Shown in pieces: positions 1 through 13,198 of a stretch of DNA of 64,000 bases (position 1 is the first letter of the stretch; each line of letters starts with the position of its first letter). The stretch lies in assembly GCF_016583825.1 (NCBI RefSeq), contig NZ_NRRV01000007.1:49010-113009 (forward strand). The letters run 5' to 3'. Position numbers and translations under genes: made by a program. This stretch comes from Thiohalocapsa halophila (GTDB lineage: Bacteria > Pseudomonadota > Gammaproteobacteria > Chromatiales > Chromatiaceae). Under the pieces are notes generated by a model. It saw only the letters and a program-made list of their open reading frames with translations, searched no databases and was not told where the DNA came from.

Positions 1-342
1 TGGGGAGAGGACTATTCCGCACTAAGGTAGGTGTCGAAACCCTAGGTAAAAACATACCGTGGACAAGACTAAGAAATCCCTCAGCGTGGTTTAGGAGAGT
101 CTCCTACCCCCAAGCAACCCACTGTTCTCTTTGCGGAATCCTGCATCGGGCACGCTCGGAATCCCGCTCCGGGACGCCCCTCAAGCGCTCGCTGCCGGCT
201 TTGACGGGGGTCAATCATCGGACGTCATGCAATGGGCTCGGGCCGCCGCGACACTCTAACGATCGCCGTTGGAGCACGCGGGCGTACCCCTAGCCGGCGG
301 CTGGGGGCTGGGACGAGTCGCGAAGCGGGATGGGGATGCCCG
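1..342. other. Gene-free left edge
   Basis: No convincing coding region is seen between the window edge and the end of the LuxR-type regulator. The first 130 bases are less GC-rich than the rest and could be a promoter or leader belonging to something left of the window, but no motif can be assigned with confidence. Confidence 0.4.
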
Positions 343-1035
343 TCAGGTGGAGGGAGGCTCGGCGCCTTCTTTGCCGCTGCTTTCCCGGTCTTCCGAGCGT
401 CGCCCCGGAATGAGCCGATGCTCGAAGGCGTAGGACGTTAGCGCTCGATTGTCCGCAAGACCGGTCTTGCGCAGGATGTTGGAGCGGTGGACATGGACGG
501 TCTTGGGGCTGATCTTCAAGGCTTCGCCGATGTCGGCGATGCTCATGCCGAGCGCAATCAGCCGGAAGATCTCGAACTCGCGATCGGTCAGAAGCTCGTG
601 CGGCACCCGGTCCGAATCGTTGACCATCCGGTCCGCCAGCTGCTCGGCGAGCACGGGGCTGACATAGCGCCGCCCCGACAGCACCCGACCCAGCGCATCC
701 GCCAGCACCTCAGAGGACGCGCTCTTGTGCAGAAAGCCGGCGGCGCCGGTGCGCAGCGCCCTCAGCCCATAGGGCGATTCGGGCATTGCGGTGAACACCA
801 GCACCGCCAAGTCGGGGTGGGTCTTCACCACCCGGCTCAGGAAGCTCATGCCGCCTGCGTCCGACAGGCCGATGTCGATCATTGCGGCGTCCCAGCCGCC
901 GGCACGCAGCTTGGTGATCGCCTCCGGTGCAGAGCCTACGCCCTCAACCTCGACGGACATCCCCGCCACCTGCAGCGCGTGCGCGATGCCGACACGCATA
1001 ACCGGCTGTTCGTCGACGACAAGCAGTTTCTGCAC
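343..1035 (-). CDS. Two-component response regulator, NarL/FixJ (LuxR) type
   Basis: A 230-residue DNA-binding response regulator. An N-terminal receiver domain (about residues 1-120) has the acidic pair D8/E9, the phospho-acceptor D54 in MIDIGLSD, and K104 in FLHKS. A LuxR-type helix-turn-helix follows (about 149-205), beginning LTDREFEIFRLIALGMS. The start is a GTG with a weak GAGGGTC ribosome site upstream. No sensor kinase gene is adjacent in this window, so its signal is unknown. It is expected to act in the cytoplasm as a phosphorylation-switched transcription factor. It lies about 220 bp downstream of xseA in the same direction but is probably transcribed separately. The family assignment is firm; the regulon is unknown. 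Confidence 0.9.
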   Translation of the reverse strand: MQKLLVVDEQPVMRVGIAHALQVAGMSVEVEGVGSAPEAITKLRAGGWDAAMIDIGLSDAGGMSFLSRVVKTHPDLAVLVFTAMPESPYGLRALRTGAAGFLHKSASSEVLADALGRVLSGRRYVSPVLAEQLADRMVNDSDRVPHELLTDREFEIFRLIALGMSIADIGEALKISPKTVHVHRSNILRKTGLADNRALTSYAFEHRLIPGRRSEDRESSGKEGAEPPST

Positions 1036-1253
1036 GCGACCCTCGCTGGCGTTGTCGCTTCGTTAAGCGCGGTCCTATCGCGTCACGTACACGCGGCGAC
1101 CGCCGGACATCTTGCCCACACCTCCATGTTACGCCAAGGAGGGGTCCAGCTCATCCATGATCCTGTCGTGCCTTGCACGCGCGTCGGCGTTAGACGGACG
1201 ACGCCATGGGGAGATGCTCCAAGGTGACGGCCTCGCAGCGCCAGCTCGGCGGC

Positions 1254-2657
1254 TCAGTGATCCGATTCCGATGCCGCTTCGTCTCGCGCCGGCTCCGCCG
1301 ACACAACGGCGGCTTGCAGCCGGCCCCGCGCAAGCTGCACGCCGATCCGATCGCCGGCGGACACCGCCGCCGCCGAGCGCAGCACATCAGCATCGGGCAG
1401 CCGGGTGACGATGGCATAGCCGCGCTGAAGCACGGCGAGCGGGCTCAAGGCATCCAGGCGCGCCCCCGCCAGGCCGAGGCGCTGCCGACGGCGAGCCATG
1501 GCGTCGTCGAGCGCGGCCCGCAATCGTGCTTCGGACGCCGCAAGCCGCAGCCGGCGCTCGCGCAGTCGGCGCTGCAGCGCGGTGGCACGCAGGCCCGCAC
1601 GCCGGCGCTCCAGCGCGGCAGCGCGGTGCGCCAAGCCCCGGCGCAGGGCGCGATCGAGCCGCTGCTGGAGCCCGTCCAGGGTCTGCGCGAACTGTGTCAG
1701 GCGCGCGGCGGGGTCGCGCAGCTGCAAGCGCCGGCGTATGGCCAGCAGGCGCTGGCCAGCGGCATTGCTGCGCCCCCTGAGCGCAGCCGCCAGCCGGCGC
1801 TGAAGGGCGGTCAGGCGCTGTTGTAGATCCGCAGCAGCGGGCACCGCCGTTTCCGCCGCCGCCGAGGGTGTCGGGGCGCGTTGGTCCGCCGCCAGGTCCG
1901 CGATGCTCAGATCCACCTCGTGGCCGATGCCGGTCAGCACCGGGATGGCCGATGCCCGGATGGCGTGGGCCAGCGCCTCGTCGTTGAAGGCCATCAGGTC
2001 TTCCAGCGAGCCGCCGCCGCGGGCCAGGATCAGGAGGTCGCACTCGGCGCGGCGATTCGCCAGCGCCAGGGCCGCGGCGATAGCCGCTGCCGCGCCCTCC
2101 CCTTGCACCGGCACCGGATAAATCAGCACCGGCACGAGCGGCAAGCGGCGCGCCAGCACCGTGAGCACGTCATGTACTGCGGCGCCATTGGCCGAGGTAA
2201 TGAGCCCGATGCGTGCCGGCAGTGTCGGCAGCGTGCGCTTCTTGGCCTCGTCGAACAGGCCCATCGCCGCCAAGCGGCGCTTGCGACGCTCCAGCTCCAG
2301 GCGCAGGGCCCCTTCGCCCGCCGGCTCCATGTGCTCCACGCGCAGCTGGAAATCCCCGCGTGCCTCGTAGAGCGTGAGCCGGGCCCGCACCAGGACTTGC
2401 TGGCCGTTGGTGGGACGAAAGCCCAGTAGCTGGCGGCGCTGGCGAAACAGCGCGCAGCGCACCTGCGCCCCCGTGTCCTTGAGCGTGAAGTAGCAGTGCC
2501 CGGAGGGCGGCTCGGCGAGATTCGAAATCTCCCCCTGCACCCAGAGCAGCGGCAGAGAGCCTTCCAGGATGGCGCGTGCCTCCGCATTGAGTCTGGAGAC
2601 GGTCCAGATATCACGCTGAAAATCGACGGTCTGCTCGGCGGTGGCGGCGAAGGACAT
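1254..2657 (-). CDS. xseA: Exodeoxyribonuclease VII large subunit
   Basis: Large subunit of the ATP-independent exonuclease that degrades single-stranded DNA together with XseB. The 467-residue product has the N-terminal OB-fold region ([14 protein letters not shown], then GHCYFTLKD), the conserved RGGGSLEDL stretch in the catalytic domain, and a long arginine-rich helical C-terminus typical of the family. The ATG at 2657 gives the usual family length. The frame stays open upstream to about 2900, but that extension is a low-complexity Lys-Pro/Ser-Glu repeat from a hexanucleotide tandem array and is unlikely to be translated. xseB is not in the window. The gene is divergent from guaB, a common arrangement in Gammaproteobacteria. 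Confidence 0.95.
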   Translation of the reverse strand: MSFAATAEQTVDFQRDIWTVSRLNAEARAILEGSLPLLWVQGEISNLAEPPSGHCYFTLKDTGAQVRCALFRQRRQLLGFRPTNGQQVLVRARLTLYEARGDFQLRVEHMEPAGEGALRLELERRKRRLAAMGLFDEAKKRTLPTLPARIGLITSANGAAVHDVLTVLARRLPLVPVLIYPVPVQGEGAAAAIAAALALANRRAECDLLILARGGGSLEDLMAFNDEALAHAIRASAIPVLTGIGHEVDLSIADLAADQRAPTPSAAAETAVPAAADLQQRLTALQRRLAAALRGRSNAAGQRLLAIRRRLQLRDPAARLTQFAQTLDGLQQRLDRALRRGLAHRAAALERRRAGLRATALQRRLRERRLRLAASEARLRAALDDAMARRRQRLGLAGARLDALSPLAVLQRGYAIVTRLPDADVLRSAAAVSAGDRIGVQLARGRLQAAVVSAEPARDEAASESDH

Positions 2658-2765
2658 GGCTCGGGGCGGACGCGCTGTGCGGGGTTGCGCGCTCGTGCAG
2701 TGGACGGCGCGGTGCTGGAAACAAGGGGTGCGGCAGGGCGTTGGCGTGCAGAGGCCCTGTTTCGG

Positions 2766-2843
2766 CTCGGGCTCGGGCTCGGACTCGGACTCGGACTCGG
2801 GCTTGGGCTTGGGCTTGGGCTTGGGCTTGGGCTTGGGCTTGGG
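2766..2843. repeat. Hexanucleotide tandem repeat in the xseA-guaB divergent region
   Basis: Thirteen consecutive six-base units of the form CT(C/T)GG(G/A) are read on the plus strand: three blocks of CTCGGG/CTCGGA, then seven perfect CTTGGG units. On the minus strand it would encode a Lys-Pro/Ser-Glu run if the xseA frame were extended. It lies between the xseA start and the guaB promoter, so unit-number changes could alter spacing there without breaking a gene. Confidence 0.9.
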
Positions 2844-2937
2844 CTCCAGATTGAACGCGGGCTCGCACTGGGGGGTCCGGCCGCGCTTGCAGCCGGCCAC
2901 CGGTATGGCAGGCTCGAGGCCACACCGCGGGTTCCAG

Positions 2938-2966
2938 TTTACCGCGCCGCGTTGAATTTCTATGAT
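2938..2966 (+). promoter_or_regulatory. Probable sigma70 promoter of guaB
   Basis: TTTACC (2938-2943) and TATGAT (2961-2966) are separated by 17 bp and match the -35 and -10 consensus at 4/6 and 5/6 positions. They lie about 45 bp upstream of the guaB start in an A/T-richer pocket. No experimental support. Confidence 0.5.
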
Positions 2967-2968
2967 AA

Positions 2969-4477
<1,509 letters not shown>

Positions 4478-4486
4478 ATGAAGAAG

Positions 4487-4575
4487 GGCTGAGGGCGGAG
4501 GGCTGAGGTTGATCGCGCCGGCGACATGAGCCAGCCCCCTCAGCCCTCAGCCCTCAGCCCTCAGCCCTCAGCCCT
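4487..4575. repeat. Heptamer (GGGCTGA / TCAGCCC) repeat between guaB and guaA
   Basis: Starting 10 bp after the guaB stop are imperfect GGGCTGA units (4487-4510), then several TCAGCCC units in the opposite sense (4539-4575). The pair could fold into a hairpin. Related arrays occur after other genes in this window (27921, 31985, 48982, 51081). Confidence 0.8.
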
Positions 4576-4630
4576 GGAACATGCTCCCCCGACCGAGCGC
4601 TGTGGCCGCCTACGCAATAGCCTCCCCCCC

Positions 4631-6857
<2,227 letters not shown>

Positions 6858-6866
6858 GGAGCAAGC

Positions 6867-6942
6867 GTGGGAGCCGCCTCCGGGCGGGACGACTTGCAGT
6901 GGGCCGGCGCGCTGATCTCGCGGCAAGGATGCCGCTCCCACA
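6867..6942. repeat. Long imperfect inverted repeat (GTGGGAGC ... GCTCCCAC)
   Basis: GTGGGAGCC near 6867 and GCTCCCAC near 6934 bracket about 60 bp that includes CGCGGCAAGGATGCCG. This matches the style of interspersed REP-like palindromes common in Pseudomonas and Xanthomonas intergenic DNA. It may also terminate transcription after tadA. No gene is seen between 6858 and 7115. Confidence 0.55.
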
Positions 6943-7115
6943 ACGGATACGGATTGATTGGGGAGATGCCGATTGATTTGGACATCCGGCCCAAAACCGC
7001 ACGGAGCCGGGCATCGAGCCGATTCAGCCGGTCCAACGCAGCCGCCGGCGTGCTGCGCCGATCGGTGGCGCTGCAGGGCTCCAGGTGGAGCGGCATCTTG
7101 AGTCAGCGCCACCGC

Positions 7116-7439
7116 TCAGTGAGTGCTCGTCTTTAGGTACTGATCCAGGCGATCGGCGGCCACGAAGCGCAGAATCGCACGCGTGTCGTCGGTGCAGTTC
7201 TTGAAGATGGGGCGCTGGAGCACGTCCGGCCCCTGCTCCAGGATCAGGCGGCCGATTAACTCATCGACGAAGGACTGCGTGACCGCGGCGCCGGCGAAGT
7301 CGACAACCACCTCGAAACCCTGCGCCAGGAAGCCCTCGATGCGCTCGCGTTCCGGCACGGCCGCGTGGCGCATGCCGAAGAAGCGTCCTTCGGCCGCGTG
7401 CTGGAGTGGGACGAGCTGTCGTGCTGCAACGTTACGCAT
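7116..7439 (-). CDS. STAS-like (DUF4325-type) domain protein
   Basis: A 107-residue protein whose central part (GFEVVVDFAGAAVTQSFVDELIGRLI) has the strand-helix pattern of STAS-like/DUF4325 domains, which usually act as a switch partner of a GHKL ATPase. The end FKNCTDDTRAILRFVAADRLDQYLKT also fits. Family members are often encoded beside an ATPase gene, but here the upstream 475 bp contain no intact partner, so the gene may be an orphan left by decay. Function not determined. A second STAS-like gene occurs at 60803-61201. Confidence 0.7.
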   Translation of the reverse strand: MRNVAARQLVPLQHAAEGRFFGMRHAAVPERERIEGFLAQGFEVVVDFAGAAVTQSFVDELIGRLILEQGPDVLQRPIFKNCTDDTRAILRFVAADRLDQYLKTSTH

Positions 7440-7914
7440 GGCGGGTAGTGTCTGCCGATGTCCGGCAAATAGTAACGACCGATTACTCGAACCGCAGTTC
7501 CGGTGCTACCGCCTCGCCCAGGGGCAGCAGCACCGGGTTCCACGATCCGGAGGACAGTCGTCAGCCCGATCCCTTTCTTGACGGTATCCTCCCGCACGCC
7601 CAGGTTTCGGTTGCAGCTAACCCGCGGCTGAAAGGCGCGCAGTTGCGCAGCCGGGAGACAAAGGACAACAAAGCCTAGTAGTCGTCGGTGTTGTAATAGA
7701 GCCTGGAGCTTGCCAGGAGGTTGGCCGGCAAGTACCGTTCCAGCTCCTCCCGCATGGGCGCTGCCTGCTGCGCTGGGTATGTGGCTGTATCGGCCATTCC
7801 GATGGTCCACCGGTCGAGCGCAATAGGCGATCTCCCGCTCCAAGGTCGCCGGCTCGCGGCAGACATGGAACAGCCAGCGCCCGAGCTTGCCGCATCCGCA
7901 TGGCTGCCCGCGCA
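7440..7914. other. No intact gene; decayed region
   Basis: Open frames here are short and mutually inconsistent. Stretches on the minus strand resemble coding sequence in alternating frames (for example a fragment ending NPVLLPLGEAVAPELRFE), suggesting a frameshifted former gene upstream of the STAS-like gene. Its family could not be identified. Confidence 0.4.
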
Positions 7915-8170
7915 TCAACGATAGACTTCTCTGCGATGGCCGATCTTGACCACGTTGATCACGGGTCGGCTGTCGTGAACCTCAGAGCTTGCGGTAGTCG
8001 CCGACCCGGATGCGACACTGGATGTCGCTGCCGGCCAGCTTCCGCGCACCCGGCGGCCCGAGCTCTTCGGCCGGGGCATCGCGCAGATCCGCGAGGTCCT
8101 CTCCAGCAGTGCCTTGTACTCCGCCACGGGCAGCAGGACCGACACCCGGCCCGACGTGTCCCACGGGCAA
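7915..8170 (-). pseudogene. Frameshifted relic of a Phd/RelE-type toxin-antitoxin pair
   Basis: Two minus-strand frames carry adjoining pieces of one RelE/ParE-fold toxin. One frame reads ARKLAGSDIQCRIRVGDYRKL and another ends VINVVKIGHRREVYR followed by a stop; together they give the core RIRVGDYR...VVKIGHRREVYR typical of the family. Just before them, VLLPVAEYKALLE resembles the C-terminal half of a Phd/YefM antitoxin. At least one frameshift separates the toxin pieces, so the locus is inactive as read. Confidence 0.7.
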
Positions 8171-8207
8171 AGAAAAAGGGGCTACGGTCTCCCGTAACCC
8201 CTTGACT

Positions 8208-8283
8208 TGGTGGGCCGTCTAGGATTCGAACCTAGGACCAATGGATTAAGAGTCCACTGCTCTACCAGCTGAGCTAACGGCCC
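8208..8283 (-). tRNA. tRNA-Lys (CUU)
   Basis: Complete cloverleaf on the minus strand: acceptor GGGCCGT pairs with ACGGCCC, D-arm GCTCAGCTGGTAGAGC, anticodon loop with CTT between GGAC and ATCC, T-arm CTAGGTTCGAATCCTAG, discriminator A and encoded CCA. Last gene of a four-tRNA run. Confidence 0.97.
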
Positions 8284-8318
8284 TTTGTGGGGATGGCGCT
8301 TAGCAGGGCGCCAATGTT

Positions 8319-8395
8319 TGGGGCGAACGATGGGGCTCGAACCCACGACCACCTAGGCCACAACCAGGTGCTCTACCAACTGAGCTACGTCCGCC
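8319..8395 (-). tRNA. tRNA-His (GUG)
   Basis: Minus strand. The acceptor has the extra G(-1) typical of tRNA-His facing discriminator C73; the seven-base stem is GCGGACG with CGTTCGC. The anticodon loop TTGTGGC contains GTG, the T-arm reads GTGGGTTCGAGCCCCAT, and CCA is encoded. Confidence 0.96.
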
Positions 8396-8466
8396 ATTGA
8401 CTTATCGAGCTGTCGCTGCGACGCCGGTCACGCGCTTGGGAGATGCCCACCCGCGGTCTGCGCATT

Positions 8467-8543
8467 TGGCGCCCCGAGGAGGACTCGAACCCCCGACCAA
8501 GAGCTTAGAAGGCTCCTGCTCTATCCGCCTGAGCTATCGGGGC
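8467..8543 (-). tRNA. tRNA-Arg (UCU)
   Basis: Minus strand. Acceptor GCCCCGA pairs with TCGGGGC, the D-arm is GCTCAGGCGGATAGAGC, the anticodon loop CTTCTAA gives TCT, then the T-arm, discriminator G and encoded CCA. Confidence 0.96.
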
Positions 8544-8630
8544 GTAATCTGCTGCGCTGCGCACCACTGCCAACCACTGCACCGAGCCGAGGATGTACCA
8601 GCCGGCGCCAGCATGCAGCCGCATCCTTAA

Positions 8631-8707
8631 TGGTCGGGGTAGAGGGATTCGAACCCCCGACATCCTGCTCCCAAAGCAGGCGCGCTACCAGACTGCGCTA
8701 TACCCCG
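8631..8707 (-). tRNA. tRNA-Pro (UGG)
   Basis: Minus strand. Acceptor CGGGGTA pairs with TACCCCG, the D-arm is GCGCAGTCTGGTAGCGC, the anticodon loop TTTGGGA gives TGG, discriminator A and encoded CCA. First gene of the run, so the transcript order is Pro-Arg-His-Lys. Confidence 0.96.
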
Positions 8708-8951
8708 GCGTCGGCAAGGCTCGAACTCGCAGCGACCTTAAACCGTGCAGCCTATACCCTCTTGCCGTCATCGTCAATATTTTGTGCGCTCGCGTGCGCT
8801 CGCCATCTTGGCATTGGCGTCAGACACCTGATGCAGCGGCGCGGTTTCGCGGGCAGCGCACCTTGGCCAAGCTACGACTGCACGGTGCCGTGCTTGCAGA
8901 GCGAGCGCAAGCGCTGGATCATGCCCGCCTCACCACCGACGGAGGTATCGC

Positions 8952-9803
8952 ATGGGCGCAAGCATCCTGGATGGGAAGGCCATCGGGGCGGAGATCCGCG
9001 CGCAGGTGAAGGCGCAGGTGGATGCCCGCCTCGCCGCCGGTCGGCGAGCACCAGGCCTCGCGGTGGTGCTGGTCGGGGAGCATTCGGCCTCGCAGGTGTA
9101 TGTGCGCAACAAGCGTAAGGCCTGCGCGGAGGTGGGCTTTCACTCGGCGTTGCACGAGCTGCCGGCTGACACCTCACAGGCGCAGCTGCTGGCGCTGGTG
9201 GACCGGCTCAATGCCGATGACGCCATCGACGGCATCCTGGTCCAACTGCCGCTGCCCGAGCAGATCGACGCCGAGGCGGTCATCGAGCGCATCCTGCCCG
9301 CCAAGGACGTGGATGGCTTCCATCCGTACAACGTCGGCCGCCTGGTGCTGCGCATGCCGCGGCTGCGCCCGTGCACGCCCAAGGGCATCATGACCCTGTT
9401 GGCGCGCACCGGCCAGCGGCTCGAAGGGCTGGACGCGGTGGTGATCGGGCAGTCGAACATCGTCGGCCGGCCCATGGCCCTGGAGCTGCTGGCGGCACGC
9501 TGCACCATCACCGTCTGCCACAGCCGGACCAAGGACCTCGCCGACAAGGCCCGCGCCGCGGATGTGCTGGTGGTCGCCATGGGCCGCGCGCGCTATGTGC
9601 CGGGCGATTGGATCAAGCCCGGTGCGCTGGTGATCGACGTCGGCATGAACCGCGACGAGCAGGGCAAGCTCTGCGGCGACGTGGACTTCGCGGCGGCCGC
9701 CGAGCGAGCGGGCTGGATCACGCCCGTGCCGGGGGGCGTCGGCCCCATGACCATTGCGAGCCTGTTGGAGAACACGCTCCAGGCGGCGGGGCTGCGGGCA
9801 TAG
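8952..9803 (+). CDS. folD: Bifunctional methylenetetrahydrofolate dehydrogenase / methenyltetrahydrofolate cyclohydrolase
   Basis: Interconverts 5,10-methylene-, 5,10-methenyl- and 10-formyl-tetrahydrofolate in one-carbon metabolism. The 283-residue length is standard. It has the catalytic lysine region [14 protein letters not shown], the substrate motif [20 protein letters not shown], and the nucleotide-binding segment [23 protein letters not shown] lies 7 bp before the ATG. Convergent with cysS. Confidence 0.98.
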   Translation: MGASILDGKAIGAEIRAQVKAQVDARLAAGRRAPGLAVVLVGEHSASQVYVRNKRKACAEVGFHSALHELPADTSQAQLLALVDRLNADDAIDGILVQLPLPEQIDAEAVIERILPAKDVDGFHPYNVGRLVLRMPRLRPCTPKGIMTLLARTGQRLEGLDAVVIGQSNIVGRPMALELLAARCTITVCHSRTKDLADKARAADVLVVAMGRARYVPGDWIKPGALVIDVGMNRDEQGKLCGDVDFAAAAERAGWITPVPGGVGPMTIASLLENTLQAAGLRA

Positions 9804-9880
9804 CGGGCGCCGGCTTTGATGATAACTCCGACCACCTGGGCTGCTGACTGCTTAGTCTGGCCATCCCGGCCTGACAGAAT

Positions 9881-9897
9881 CAGGGCTGGAAGCCCTG
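9881..9897. terminator. Possible bidirectional terminator between folD and cysS
   Basis: CAGGGCT-GGA-AGCCCTG is a perfect 7-bp hairpin with a 3-base loop between convergent genes. No T tract follows on either side, so it could equally be only a hairpin. Confidence 0.4.
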
Positions 9898-9973
9898 AGT
9901 GGGCGCTGATCGTCAGCCTAACCAGCAGCACGAACCTGGCTCCTACGCGCCGGAGGTTCGGCAAGTATTCGCC

Positions 9974-10050
9974 GTAGGTCGGGCTGAGGCACGAAGCCCG
10001 ACGCCGCGCTTGCCGTCACCGCCTGATTGCCGGGCCTCCCGACGTCGGCC
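9974..10050. repeat. REP-like palindromic element
   Basis: CGTAGGTCGGGCTGAGGCAC with AAGCCCGAC nearby forms one palindrome, and GTCGGCCTACGGG follows in inverse orientation. This is the layout of extragenic palindromes; related copies occur at 28078-28165 and 33293-33315. The 9804-10137 spacer holds no gene. Confidence 0.6.
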
Positions 10051-10137
10051 TACGGGCGGCATCTTCTACCCACCCTCATCCACCATCAGACTTGCGTCGA
10101 GCCCCCGCGGACGGTCGCATCCGCGTCGCGATCGATA

Positions 10138-11523
10138 TCAACTGCGCCGCCAGGTCGTCCCGCCGGCACCGTCCTCCAGCACGACGCCTGCGCCCTGGAG
10201 CTCGTCGCGGATGCGGTCCGCCTCGGCGAAGTCCTTGGTCTTGCGGGCAGCGGCCCGGCGGGCGATGAGATCCTCGATGGCGGCGTCCGTGAGGCCGTCC
10301 TCGCCGCTACCGGCCTTGAGGTAGGCATCCGGGTCCTGGCCGAGCAGGCCCAGGTCATCGCCCAACAAGCGCAGCTCCGCCGCCAAGCCCGCGGCGGCGG
10401 CTGTGTCCTCGGCGCGCAGGCGATTCATCTCGCGCGCCAGGTCGAAGAGCACCGCCAGGGCCTCCGGCGTGTTGAAATCGTCGTTCATGGCCGCGTCGAA
10501 GCGCTCCCGATAGGCCGCGCCGCCGGCCGGCTCGGCGTCTGCGGGCAGCCCGCGCATGGCGGTGTAGAGCCGGGTGAGTGCCGCGCGGGCGCCGTCGAGC
10601 TGGCTGTCGTCGTAGTTGAGCGGGCTGCGGTAGTGGCTGGCGAGGATGAAGTAGCGGACTTCCTCCGGCTGATAGCGCTCCAGGATGTCGCGCACGGTGA
10701 AGAAATTGCCCAGGGACTTGGACATTTTCTCGTCGTTAACGCGCACGAAGCCGTTGTGCATCCAGCACTGGACGAAGGGCTCGCCGGTGGCGCCTTCGCT
10801 CTGGGCGATCTCGTTCTCGTGGTGCGGGAACATCAGATCCGCACCGCCGCCGTGGATGTCGAAGTGGTTACCGAGGCAGCCGGTGGACATGGCGGAGCAT
10901 TCGATGTGCCAGCCCGGGCGGCCCGGCCCCCAGGGCGACTCCCAGGACGGCTCGCCGGGCTTGGCGGCCTTCCACAAGGCGAAATCCAGGGGGTCCTGCT
11001 TGGCCTCCCCCACCTCGACACGGGCGCCGGCGCGCAGGTCCTGCGGGTCCTTGCCGGAGAGCCGTCCGTAGCCGGGGAAGCTCGCCACCGCGTAGTAGAC
11101 ATCGCCATTGTCGGCGACATAGGCATGTCCCTTGTCGAGCAGGCGCCGAATCATCGCGTGCATCTCGGCCATGTGGGCCGTCGCCCGCGGCTCCTGGTCC
11201 GGGCGCAGCACGCCCAGGCGGTCGGCGTCCTCGTGCATGGCGGCGATGAAACGCTCGGTGAGCGCGGCCATGGGCTCGCCGTTCTCGTCCGCGCGGCGGA
11301 TGATCTTGTCGTCAACGTCCGTGATGTTGCGCACATAGGTCACGGCATAGCCGAGGCGCTTGAGGTGGCGGTAGACCACGTCGAAGACCACCAGCACCCG
11401 CGCATGCCCCAGGTGGCAGAGGTCGTAGACCGTCATGCCGCAGACGTACATGCGCACCTGTTCCGGTGTCAGCGGCTGAAAGGGCTCCTTGCGGCGCGTG
11501 AGGCTGTTGTGGATCTCGAGCAT
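10138..11523 (-). CDS. cysS: Cysteinyl-tRNA synthetase
   Basis: Charges tRNA-Cys with cysteine. The 461-residue class I synthetase has [17 protein letters not shown] near the N-terminus (HLGH version of the HIGH motif plus a zinc-ligand cysteine), [10 protein letters not shown] (zinc site), [11 protein letters not shown] and KMSKSLGN (KMSKS loop). The ATG at 11523 begins exactly at [13 protein letters not shown]; longer in-frame starts would add unrelated residues. Confidence 0.98.
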   Translation of the reverse strand: MLEIHNSLTRRKEPFQPLTPEQVRMYVCGMTVYDLCHLGHARVLVVFDVVYRHLKRLGYAVTYVRNITDVDDKIIRRADENGEPMAALTERFIAAMHEDADRLGVLRPDQEPRATAHMAEMHAMIRRLLDKGHAYVADNGDVYYAVASFPGYGRLSGKDPQDLRAGARVEVGEAKQDPLDFALWKAAKPGEPSWESPWGPGRPGWHIECSAMSTGCLGNHFDIHGGGADLMFPHHENEIAQSEGATGEPFVQCWMHNGFVRVNDEKMSKSLGNFFTVRDILERYQPEEVRYFILASHYRSPLNYDDSQLDGARAALTRLYTAMRGLPADAEPAGGAAYRERFDAAMNDDFNTPEALAVLFDLAREMNRLRAEDTAAAAGLAAELRLLGDDLGLLGQDPDAYLKAGSGEDGLTDAAIEDLIARRAAARKTKDFAEADRIRDELQGAGVVLEDGAGGTTWRRS

Positions 11524-11784
11524 GGGCAGCAGTCCCCGCCTTTTGTGACCTGATGTGGCAGGCGCTCGGCGCCTCGCCCGGGCTCGGGAACGACCCGGAT
11601 CGCCGCGAAATCTTAGCAAAGCCCATACCAGTCGAGAACCGGTCCAACGGGGTCGGGGTTTTGCCGAAGCGGCGAAACCCGTAGCATAAGAGACACCAAG
11701 CGGCCGCCGGGCCGCATCCACGCTGGCCGGCGCCATCGCCGAGCAGCCGTGCCAACAGCATTCTCATTAGAGCAGGAGCAGCCC

Positions 11785-12276
11785 ATGATCAAGCTGACCA
11801 CAAACCACGGCGATATCCTCATCGATCTGGATTACGACCACGCACCCGTCACCGCCGCCAACTTCGAGCAGTATGTCCGCGACGGCCACTACGACGGTAC
11901 GCTCTTTCATCGCGTCATCGACGGCTTCATGATCCAGGGTGGCGGCATGAGCACGGATTTCGTGCAGAAGCCGACGCGCGCGCCCATCGAGAACGAGGCC
12001 CGCAACGGCCTCAAGAACGTCACCGGCAGCTTGGCCATGGCACGCACGAACGACCCGCATTCCGCCTCGGCCCAATTCTTCATCAACGTCTCCGACAACG
12101 CCTTTCTGGACTACCCGGGTCAGGATGGCTGGGGTTACTGCGTCTTTGGCAAGGTGGTCGAGGGCATGGATGTGGTCAACTCCATCAAGGGCGTCAAGAC
12201 GGGCGCCCGCAACGGCCACCAGGACGTGCCGGAGCAAGACGTCGTGCTCGAGAAGGCGGAAGTCGTCGAAGGCTGA
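11785..12276 (+). CDS. ppiB: Peptidyl-prolyl cis-trans isomerase B (cyclophilin)
   Basis: Cytoplasmic cyclophilin accelerating proline isomerisation in protein folding. The 163-residue protein shows [14 protein letters not shown] and [13 protein letters not shown], the conserved active-site arginine and FFIN segments, and has no signal peptide. The start at 11785 follows AGGAGCA by 6 bases; an upstream in-frame start at 11749 would add unrelated residues. Divergent from cysS and followed by lpxH 48 bp later, a common linkage. Confidence 0.96.
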   Translation: MIKLTTNHGDILIDLDYDHAPVTAANFEQYVRDGHYDGTLFHRVIDGFMIQGGGMSTDFVQKPTRAPIENEARNGLKNVTGSLAMARTNDPHSASAQFFINVSDNAFLDYPGQDGWGYCVFGKVVEGMDVVNSIKGVKTGARNGHQDVPEQDVVLEKAEVVEG

Positions 12277-12324
12277 GCACGCTGCGACCGACCTCGCCCG
12301 ACGCCACCGCAACACTACCGATCC

Positions 12325-13185
12325 ATGCCGTCCGAGCCCTTGCGCCCATCAGGGGCCGCGCATTCCGTTTCGCATCCCGATGAGCGGCTGTTCATCGCCG
12401 ATCTGCACCTGTCCCCGGAGCGCGAGCGACTCACTGCACTGTTTCTGGAGTGGCTCCAGGCGCGCGCCGCCGGCAGCGCCGCGCTCTACATCCTGGGTGA
12501 CCTCTTCGATGCCTGGGTCGGCGACGACGACGATACCTACCACCAGGTGGAGTCCGCCCTCGCCGCCGTCGCCGCGGCAGGCACGCGCTGTCTGTTCATG
12601 CACGGCAACCGCGATTTCCTCGTCGGCCGGCGCTTCGCCCGCCGGACCGGCTGCCAGCGGCTGCGTGACCCCACGCGCATCGATCTCGGCGGGGAGCCCG
12701 TCCTGCTGATGCACGGCGATCTACTCTGCACCGATGACGTCGCCTACCAGCGCTTTCGCCGACGGGTGCGCAATCCCTTGGTGCAATGGCTGTTCCGGCG
12801 CCAGCCGCTGGCCAAGCGCAGGCGCATCGCCGCGGAGTACCGCCAGCGCAGCGCGGCGGCCATGGCGGAGAAGACCGATGCCATCATGGACGTCAACGCA
12901 GATGCGGTGCAGCGGCTCATGCAGGCGCACGGCGTCAGTCGGCTGATCCACGGCCACACCCACCGACCCGCCGACCATGAGCTGCGACTCGACGGTGCAG
13001 TGGCTTACAGACACGTGCTCGCTGACTGGTCCGCCGACGGTGGGGAAGTGCTGGTGGCCGCGAACGCCAGCCTGCGGCGGGAGGCCGTGTGCCCGCTGCG
13101 CCCGTCGGCGGGCAGCGGCGCCCCCTCGCCCATGCCGGCCCCCGACCGAGCACCGACGCCGCCCGGTGCGCGAGCGGCGCGGTAA
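12325..13185 (+). CDS. lpxH: UDP-2,3-diacylglucosamine diphosphatase
   Basis: Hydrolyses UDP-2,3-diacylglucosamine to lipid X in lipid A synthesis, acting at the inner membrane surface. The calcineurin-type metal motifs are all visible: FIADLHL, GDLFDAWVGDDD, HGNRDFLVG, MHGDLLCTDD and IHGHTHRP. At 286 residues it is longer than the usual ~240; the extra length is a Pro/Ala-rich tail after the catalytic domain. Follows ppiB. Confidence 0.95.
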   Translation: MPSEPLRPSGAAHSVSHPDERLFIADLHLSPERERLTALFLEWLQARAAGSAALYILGDLFDAWVGDDDDTYHQVESALAAVAAAGTRCLFMHGNRDFLVGRRFARRTGCQRLRDPTRIDLGGEPVLLMHGDLLCTDDVAYQRFRRRVRNPLVQWLFRRQPLAKRRRIAAEYRQRSAAAMAEKTDAIMDVNADAVQRLMQAHGVSRLIHGHTHRPADHELRLDGAVAYRHVLADWSADGGEVLVAANASLRREAVCPLRPSAGSGAPSPMPAPDRAPTPPGARAAR

Positions 13186-13198
13186 CGATTCCGCCCTG

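Noticed and set aside
232..441. 69-aa plus-strand frame near the left edge
   Set aside because: Overlaps the response regulator C-terminus on the other strand and has no recognisable pattern.
2658..2900. N-terminal 81-residue extension of XseA
   Set aside because: It is only the translation of the hexamer array plus a Cys-rich junk stretch; normal XseA length starts at 2657.
4526..4630. Upstream start for guaA
   Set aside because: Would add 35 residues made of heptamer-repeat translation.
8319..8395. tRNA-His lacking G(-1)
   Set aside because: An initial parse gave a missing G(-1); counting back from the invariant U8-A9 shows an eight-base 5' arm with G(-1) encoded.
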